Assembly (NCBI GenBank): GCA_018896355.1
Contig: JAHIMW010000238.1
Coordinates: forward strand, 1-9,374
From: Pseudomonadota bacterium
GTDB lineage: Bacteria > Desulfobacterota > Syntrophia > Syntrophales > UBA5619
Direction: 5' to 3'
DNA length: 9,374 nucleotides
Shown here: positions 5,435 through 9,374 of the stretch, piece by piece
Numbering within the stretch: position 1 is the stretch's first letter
How the letters are laid out: the number at the start of each line of letters is the position of its first letter
Notes under the pieces: generated by a model
The model's input: the letters and a program-made list of their open reading frames with translations, nothing else
Told to the model about the DNA's origin: nothing
Database searches by the model: none
Position numbers and translations under genes: made by a program

Positions 5435-6970
5435 CTAAACGGTCGCCTCTTCGTCCAGCAGCCGCAGCGCATCATCCCGGCTGAAACCGGTCACGCGGTC
5501 CGCTGAAAAGGTCAGCACGCCTCTCCGGCCCAGTTCCGCCAGGATCTCGCGTATCTCCGCCGTCTCCTTGCCCGTGATTCTTGCCAGCTCCGCCTCCGGG
5601 TTCCGCTCGTCCGGGAGCGGCCACACCCTCAAGAAATAAAGGGTGGCCATCAGCCGCACCCAGGACCGGGTCAGTTCCTCCAACGCTTCGTTCGTATGTC
5701 GGATGCGGTTGGAGAACTCTTTCAGCATGAACAGGGAAACGTCGTCACTTTCGCGCAGAAGGTTCCGCAGAGTGTCCCCGTTTATGACGGCGATGTGACT
5801 CTCCTCCATGCTGCGGGCGGAAGCGGTCCGCGGGGCGTTGATCAGCGCCGCCATCTCGCCGAAGTACTCCCCCAATCCCATTTCGGCGAGGACCTTCTTA
5901 GCCTGCCCGGCGCTCTTTTCCATCCGGACGCGGCCGCCCAGGATGTAGAAGATCTCCTGACCGATGTCCCCCTCGCGGAAAATGTATTCATCCGGGCCGT
6001 AGAGGCGGCCGAATTTCCGGAAGAGCCGCTCGTCGACCCGCATGCGGCCTCTCCTCGGCTTCAGCAGGGCTTTTTCGAGGAGGATCATATCCCGCCGCTG
6101 GAAGGAGGAAATCAGTTCCGCGCAGAACAGCAGGATCAGTGCAACGTAAAAGACCCAGATGACGAGAATAACCACCGTCTCCAGAGAACCGAAGATGACA
6201 TTGTAGCGGGTGTAGCTGGCGATGTACCAGGTGAAGAACTGCTTTGCGATTTCCATCAGGGCGGAGAAGATTGCGCTCCCGATGAGAGCGCTCTTCAGGC
6301 TGACCTTTCCCGAAGGGATCACCTTGTAGACGACGGTGAAAAACAGGACGGTAAAGAAGTAGGGGAGGAGGTAGCGGAAGAAGATCTCATAGACTTCCGG
6401 CAGGAAAAAGCCCCCGCCCTGGACGAGAGGGGGCTGCCTGGAAAGGATGGCCGCCAAGTAAGTGATCCCGACGCTGAGGACGCCGACCGTCCAGCCCAGC
6501 GGGATCATCGCGATGGCAAGAAGCTTCTTTAGGAAGTAGTTCCGGCGGGTCCTCGAACGGAAGATGACGTTCATCGCCGTTTCGATGGCGCTGAAGATCA
6601 TCGCTGAAAACCAGATCAAACTGATGATTCCCGCCCAGCCGAGGAGCTGTTTCTTCTCCTCGATCTGGCCGAACTGTGTCAGCAGGGCGCCCGAGAAGGA
6701 GGGGATGAACTGGCGGATCCCCTCGAGAAGTTTTTTTTGTATCCCCGGATCGGCGCCGAAGGTTTGGCCGACCAGCAGCAAGGTCAGGATGAACAAAGGG
6801 ATGATCGACAGGATGGCGTACAGCGCGATGGCGGCTGCCTGGTTTGTGTCGCCGTTCGTTCGATAGTTGCGGATGGCGTCGCTGAGGATGTCCCAAGCGG
6901 AGGCGAAACGAAGGCGGGTGACGCCCGGTGTCGCCTTTTTCCCGCGTTTGTTCCGGCTGGGATTCATCAT
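5435..6970 (-). CDS. YihY/BrkB-family membrane protein fused to a CRP/FNR-like sensor module
   Basis: The 511-residue protein has two parts. Residues about 28-290 are a YihY/BrkB domain with six predicted membrane helices (roughly 46-67, 110-132, 150-177, 196-217, 225-249, 262-286). They include the family's TNGDTNQAAAIALYAILSIIPL start and YTRYNVIFGSLETVVILVIWVF segment. Residues about 315-425 are a cyclic-nucleotide-binding fold: a beta roll (YIFREGDIGQEIFYILGGRVRM) and a phosphate-binding cassette FGEMAALINAPRTASAR, with Glu372 and Arg381 at the ligand-contacting positions. Residues about 440-505 resemble a CRP-type winged helix (ELARITGKETAEIREILAELGRRGVLTF). Ordinary BrkB proteins end soon after the membrane domain. 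Start: adjacent ATGs at 6970 and 6967; GGAG is 3 nt from the first and 6 nt from the second, so 6967 is slightly favoured. It lies 50 bp downstream of ltaE on the same strand, with a hairpin between. Transport substrate and ligand are unknown. Confidence 0.88.
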   Translation of the reverse strand: MMNPSRNKRGKKATPGVTRLRFASAWDILSDAIRNYRTNGDTNQAAAIALYAILSIIPLFILTLLLVGQTFGADPGIQKKLLEGIRQFIPSFSGALLTQFGQIEEKKQLLGWAGIISLIWFSAMIFSAIETAMNVIFRSRTRRNYFLKKLLAIAMIPLGWTVGVLSVGITYLAAILSRQPPLVQGGGFFLPEVYEIFFRYLLPYFFTVLFFTVVYKVIPSGKVSLKSALIGSAIFSALMEIAKQFFTWYIASYTRYNVIFGSLETVVILVIWVFYVALILLFCAELISSFQRRDMILLEKALLKPRRGRMRVDERLFRKFGRLYGPDEYIFREGDIGQEIFYILGGRVRMEKSAGQAKKVLAEMGLGEYFGEMAALINAPRTASARSMEESHIAVINGDTLRNLLRESDDVSLFMLKEFSNRIRHTNEALEELTRSWVRLMATLYFLRVWPLPDERNPEAELARITGKETAEIREILAELGRRGVLTFSADRVTGFSRDDALRLLDEEATV

Positions 6971-6978
6971 CTTCTCCA

Positions 6979-7005
6979 GGGGACGCCTTGCGGCAAGGTG
7001 TCCCC
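6979..7005. repeat. dispersed hairpin element, copy 2, next to the BrkB start
   Basis: Arms 6979-6990 and 6994-7005 pair over 12 bp around the same CGG spacer as copy 1, with one G-T type mismatch. It is identical to the core of copy 1 (302-328) except at one position. On the minus-strand transcript the hairpin starts shortly after the ltaE stop and ends one base before TGGAGAAG, the ribosome binding site of the BrkB-CRP gene, so it could affect read-through or translation. Confidence 0.8.
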
Positions 7006-7020
7006 GTCCGATTTATTGTA

Positions 7021-8058
7021 TCAGTCCCTCATCACCGCGCGGAGCGCCTCGAGCGCCGTTTCGATATCGGCCTCGCCGATCCCGTGATGGGTGAGCATCC
7101 TGAAGCGAGCCGGCCCCGGATGAGAGAGCATCACCCCCTTCTCCTTGAGGCGCGCCATGAACGCGTCGTCCGTGAAGCGCTGATCAACGAGATCGATGTA
7201 GAGGATGTTCGTCCGGACGCGGTCCGGTTCGGTGGCCAGTCCCTGAATCCGTGAGATTCCTTCGGCAAGACGATGGGCGTTCGCATGGTCTTCCGCAAGA
7301 CGTTCGACCATCTCTTCCAGCGCGACAATCCCCGCGGCCGCGATGATTCCGGCCTGGCGCATTCCGCCGCCCATCATTTTCCGGATCCTGCGGGCGCGCG
7401 CGATGAATTTATCGCTCCCGCAGATAACGGAGCCCACAGGTGCGGCGAGCCCCTTCGAGAGGCAGACGTTTACGGAATCCACTCCCCGGGTCAACGCACG
7501 GACGTCCACGCCGAGGGCGACGGCGGCGTTGAAGATCCGGGCGCCGTCGAGGTGGACGGCGACGCCGCGGCGCTTCGCGAGCGCAACGACGGCGTCGGTG
7601 TAGTCGGGCGTCAGCGCGGCGCCGTAACAGCGGTTGTGGGTATTTTCCAGGCAGATGAGCCGCGTCCGGGGGAAATGGATGTTCTCGCCGCGGATGGCGG
7701 CCTCGATCTGATCGAGTCGCATGGTCCCGTCCGGCAGGTTTGGGATGGTGTGGGGGAAGATGCCGCCCAGGGCGGACATGCCGCCCGCCTCGTTCAGGAA
7801 GATGTGCGAGCAGTCGCCCAGGATCGCCTCTTCGCCGCGGGCGCAGTGCGTGAGCGCGCAGGCGGCGTTGCCCATCGTGCCGCTCACGACAAGGAGCGCC
7901 GCTTCCATTCCCAGCCGCTCGGCCATCATCGCTTCGAGGCGGTTGATCGTGGGGTCCTCGGCAAAGACATCGTCGCCCAGTTCGGCGCGAAAAATGGCCT
8001 CCCGCATGGTGGGAGTGGGAAGTGTTACGGTATCGCTACGCAGATCGATGATGGCCAT
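7021..8058 (-). CDS. ltaE: low-specificity L-threonine aldolase
   Basis: This PLP enzyme splits L-threonine or L-allo-threonine into glycine and acetaldehyde in the cytoplasm. The 345-residue length matches the family. Landmarks in order: IDLRSDTVTLPTPTM (4-18), GDDVFAEDPTINRLE (28-42), SGTMGNAA (59-66), His85 expected to stack on PLP, LENTHN (137-142), HLDGARIFNAA (169-179) with Asp171 and Arg174 contacting the cofactor, and SKGLAAPVGS (201-210) with Lys202 as the PLP-binding lysine. Start: ATG at 8058 follows a perfect AGGAGG (plus-strand CCTCCT at 8065-8070) with 6-nt spacing. The in-frame TTG at 8064 abuts the ribosome binding site and is not used. It is first in a possible two-gene tandem with the BrkB-CRP gene and is divergent from the activase at 8290. 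All key residues are present. Confidence 0.95.
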   Translation of the reverse strand: MAIIDLRSDTVTLPTPTMREAIFRAELGDDVFAEDPTINRLEAMMAERLGMEAALLVVSGTMGNAACALTHCARGEEAILGDCSHIFLNEAGGMSALGGIFPHTIPNLPDGTMRLDQIEAAIRGENIHFPRTRLICLENTHNRCYGAALTPDYTDAVVALAKRRGVAVHLDGARIFNAAVALGVDVRALTRGVDSVNVCLSKGLAAPVGSVICGSDKFIARARRIRKMMGGGMRQAGIIAAAGIVALEEMVERLAEDHANAHRLAEGISRIQGLATEPDRVRTNILYIDLVDQRFTDDAFMARLKEKGVMLSHPGPARFRMLTHHGIGEADIETALEALRAVMRD

Positions 8059-8201
8059 CGTCAACCTCCTGATCTAATGTGCATTGTGAAATCAGGCGCG
8101 AATCCGCCCGATGAAAGTCTATCTTTCACACTCCCTGTCTTTAGTCAAGCATTTCGCGAAACTGCATTTGAGAATCGCTTACGGAAAAGCTGAAGAAATA
8201 T

Positions 8202-8230
8202 TTGACACCCGAGGTTTTTCAGTTCATTGT
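8202..8230 (+). promoter_or_regulatory. possible promoter of the activase gene
   Basis: TTGACA at 8202-8207 is a perfect -35 hexamer. The best -10 at 17-nt spacing is CATTGT (8225-8230), only 3/6, so the assignment is weak. It lies 60-88 nt before the ATG at 8290, in the 231-bp gap shared with divergent ltaE. Confidence 0.3.
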
Positions 8231-8289
8231 TACCCAAATTTCCGCGTAAAAAACTTGTCTAAAACCAGCTTCGTCAAAAGGTGTTATCC

Positions 8290-9374
8290 ATGGCCGCTAA
8301 ACTGAAATCTCTTGGTCTATGCCTGGGGGCATCGAATATTTCTCTTGTTCACATGGAGCAGGAACTGGAAGACAGCGCGGAGCTTTTACCGCACATCACC
8401 GCCCATTCAGTTCACACCCACGGGGGTGATGCCAAAAGCAGCCTTATTCAGGCTCTGAAGGGTATCGACATACAATCCTTTGATCGGATTGCCGCCACCG
8501 GTCGAAAGTTTCGGCGGTTCGTCAATTTAACGTCCATCCCGGAACCGGAGGCGGTGGAATGCGCCTACGCCTTCGTGAAGCCTCCCGATGTCGACTGCCC
8601 GGCCGTCGTTTCCGCAGGCGGCGAAACCTTCATGGCATATGTGCTGAATCGGTCGGGACGCATCACAAACGTGGCCACCGGCAACAAGTGCGCCTCCGGG
8701 ACCGGCGAGTTCTTTCTGCAGCAGTTGCGCCGCATGAATGTGGGTCTGGAGGAGGCCGCGCAGTGGGCGGGAGTGGAAAAACCGTATCAAGTTTCGGGCC
8801 GCTGCTCGGTATTCTGCAAGTCGGACTGCACCCATGCCACCAACAAGGGTATTCCCAAGCCGCAGGTGACCGCCGGCCTGTGTAAAATGATGGCCGACAA
8901 GATACTGGAGCTATTGAAAAAGGTGGAACGGCGCAACATCATGATCATCGGCGGCGCCGCCCAGAACCGCATGATGATCGAATACCTACACCAGGAGATC
9001 CCCGGCCTGATCGTGCCGGAGACGGCATCCTATCTGGAAGCCCTGGGAGCCGCCCTGTGGGGTCTATCCCATGAAACCGATCCTTTTCCAGGGTTTGCCG
9101 AGCTTTTTGTCACGAGAGCAACATCCTTCGACAGCCTCCCGCCGCTGACTGATTTCGCCGACCACGTTGAGTTCAAAACAATGGAACGGGATGCCATCCG
9201 GTCCGGGGATGCCTGTGTTCTGGGTCTCGATGTCGGCTCCACCACCACAAAGGCTGTGCTCATACGCCGAGCGGACCATGCACTCTTGGCTTCCGTATAT
9301 TTACGCACCAACGGAGATCCGGTGGGGGCCTCCCGCCGGTGCTATCGCTCGCTTTTAGAGCAGGTGCAGCAGAA
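8290..9374 (+). CDS. BcrAD/BadFG-type 2-hydroxyacyl-CoA dehydratase activase, large form (partial)
   Basis: The frame is open from ATG 8290 to the window edge (361 codons and 2 bases), preceded by AAGGTG 6 nt before the ATG. Activases of this class use ATP and a [4Fe-4S] cluster to drive one electron into (R)-2-hydroxyacyl-CoA dehydratases or related enzymes in anaerobes. Residues 1-260 are one ASKHA-fold unit: a degenerate phosphate-1 loop (LGLCLGASNISLV), NKCASGTGEF at 132-141, GRCSVFCKSDCTH at 170-182 and GGAAQNRMM at 221-229. Cys134 and Cys172 are spaced as the two cluster ligands of the glutaryl-type activator HgdC (127 and 166, from memory); Cys176 and Cys180 are additional. A second unit begins at 309 with the canonical VLGLDVGSTTTKAVL. 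Two units in one chain is the layout of the ~1,400-residue activase-dehydratase fusions, so more domains probably lie beyond the edge. Substrate is not deducible. Confidence 0.88.
   Translation, partial: MAAKLKSLGLCLGASNISLVHMEQELEDSAELLPHITAHSVHTHGGDAKSSLIQALKGIDIQSFDRIAATGRKFRRFVNLTSIPEPEAVECAYAFVKPPDVDCPAVVSAGGETFMAYVLNRSGRITNVATGNKCASGTGEFFLQQLRRMNVGLEEAAQWAGVEKPYQVSGRCSVFCKSDCTHATNKGIPKPQVTAGLCKMMADKILELLKKVERRNIMIIGGAAQNRMMIEYLHQEIPGLIVPETASYLEALGAALWGLSHETDPFPGFAELFVTRATSFDSLPPLTDFADHVEFKTMERDAIRSGDACVLGLDVGSTTTKAVLIRRADHALLASVYLRTNGDPVGASRRCYRSLLEQVQQ

Noticed and set aside
5696..6532. Plus-strand 278-aa frame inside the BrkB-CRP gene
   Set aside because: Antisense shadow of a well-supported membrane protein; low-complexity Asp/Gln/Glu-rich translation with no family signature.
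7273..8193. Plus-strand 306-aa frame across ltaE
   Set aside because: Antisense shadow of threonine aldolase, which has all catalytic residues on the minus strand.
1..9374. CRISPR array, tRNA, rRNA or a reverse transcriptase gene
   Set aside because: No regularly spaced direct repeats, no tRNA cloverleaf or rRNA-like segments, and no YxDD-bearing reverse-transcriptase frame on either strand; the DGR idea therefore rests on the target alone.

Overview
The window looks like a chromosomal segment from a GC-rich, probably anaerobic Gram-negative bacterium. A Deltaproteobacteria/Desulfobacterota (Syntrophus-like) host is my best inference. It rests on the Fe-S acyl-CoA dehydratase activase at the right edge, on secreted FlgT_N/DUF1566-type protein architecture, and on gene style. 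No rRNA, tRNA, CRISPR array, transposase, integrase, phage gene or reverse transcriptase is visible.

Left part (1-2404): the C-terminal end of an MFS transporter runs in from the left and ends in a hairpin over its stop codon. A 254-bp convergent gap follows, holding a perfect 23-bp-arm palindrome. Next come two divergent DNA-repair genes: recQ on the minus strand, and a hypoxanthine-DNA glycosylase (UDG family 6) on the plus strand, each with a recognisable sigma70-type promoter in the gap between them. The recQ frame is intact but lacks the whole zinc-binding/winged-helix (RQC) region and the start of HRDC, so the helicase core joins directly to the back half of HRDC.

Middle part (2405-5434): this stretch looks like accessory DNA. 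It holds a secreted coiled-coil protein ending in a DUF1566 (C-type-lectin-like) domain, a RelB-like antitoxin / ParE-RelE-type toxin pair overlapping by ATGA, and a frameshifted, truncated TfoX N-terminal-domain remnant. The last ~90 nt of the DUF1566 gene carry NNC codon runs followed by a GC-rich tract just before the stop, as expected of the variable region of a diversity-generating retroelement (DGR). The reverse transcriptase and template repeat would have to lie outside this window.

Right part (5435-9374): two minus-strand genes lie in tandem, a low-specificity threonine aldolase (ltaE) followed by a YihY/BrkB-family membrane protein fused to a complete CRP/FNR-like sensor module. The 50 bp between them contains a second copy of the palindrome seen at 291-339, abutting the ribosome binding site of the BrkB gene. 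Divergent from ltaE, a large BcrAD/BadFG-type 2-hydroxyacyl-CoA dehydratase activase starts at 8290 and runs off the right edge.

The observations most worth following are the DGR-like variable region, the internally deleted RecQ, the BrkB-CRP fusion and the dispersed palindrome.
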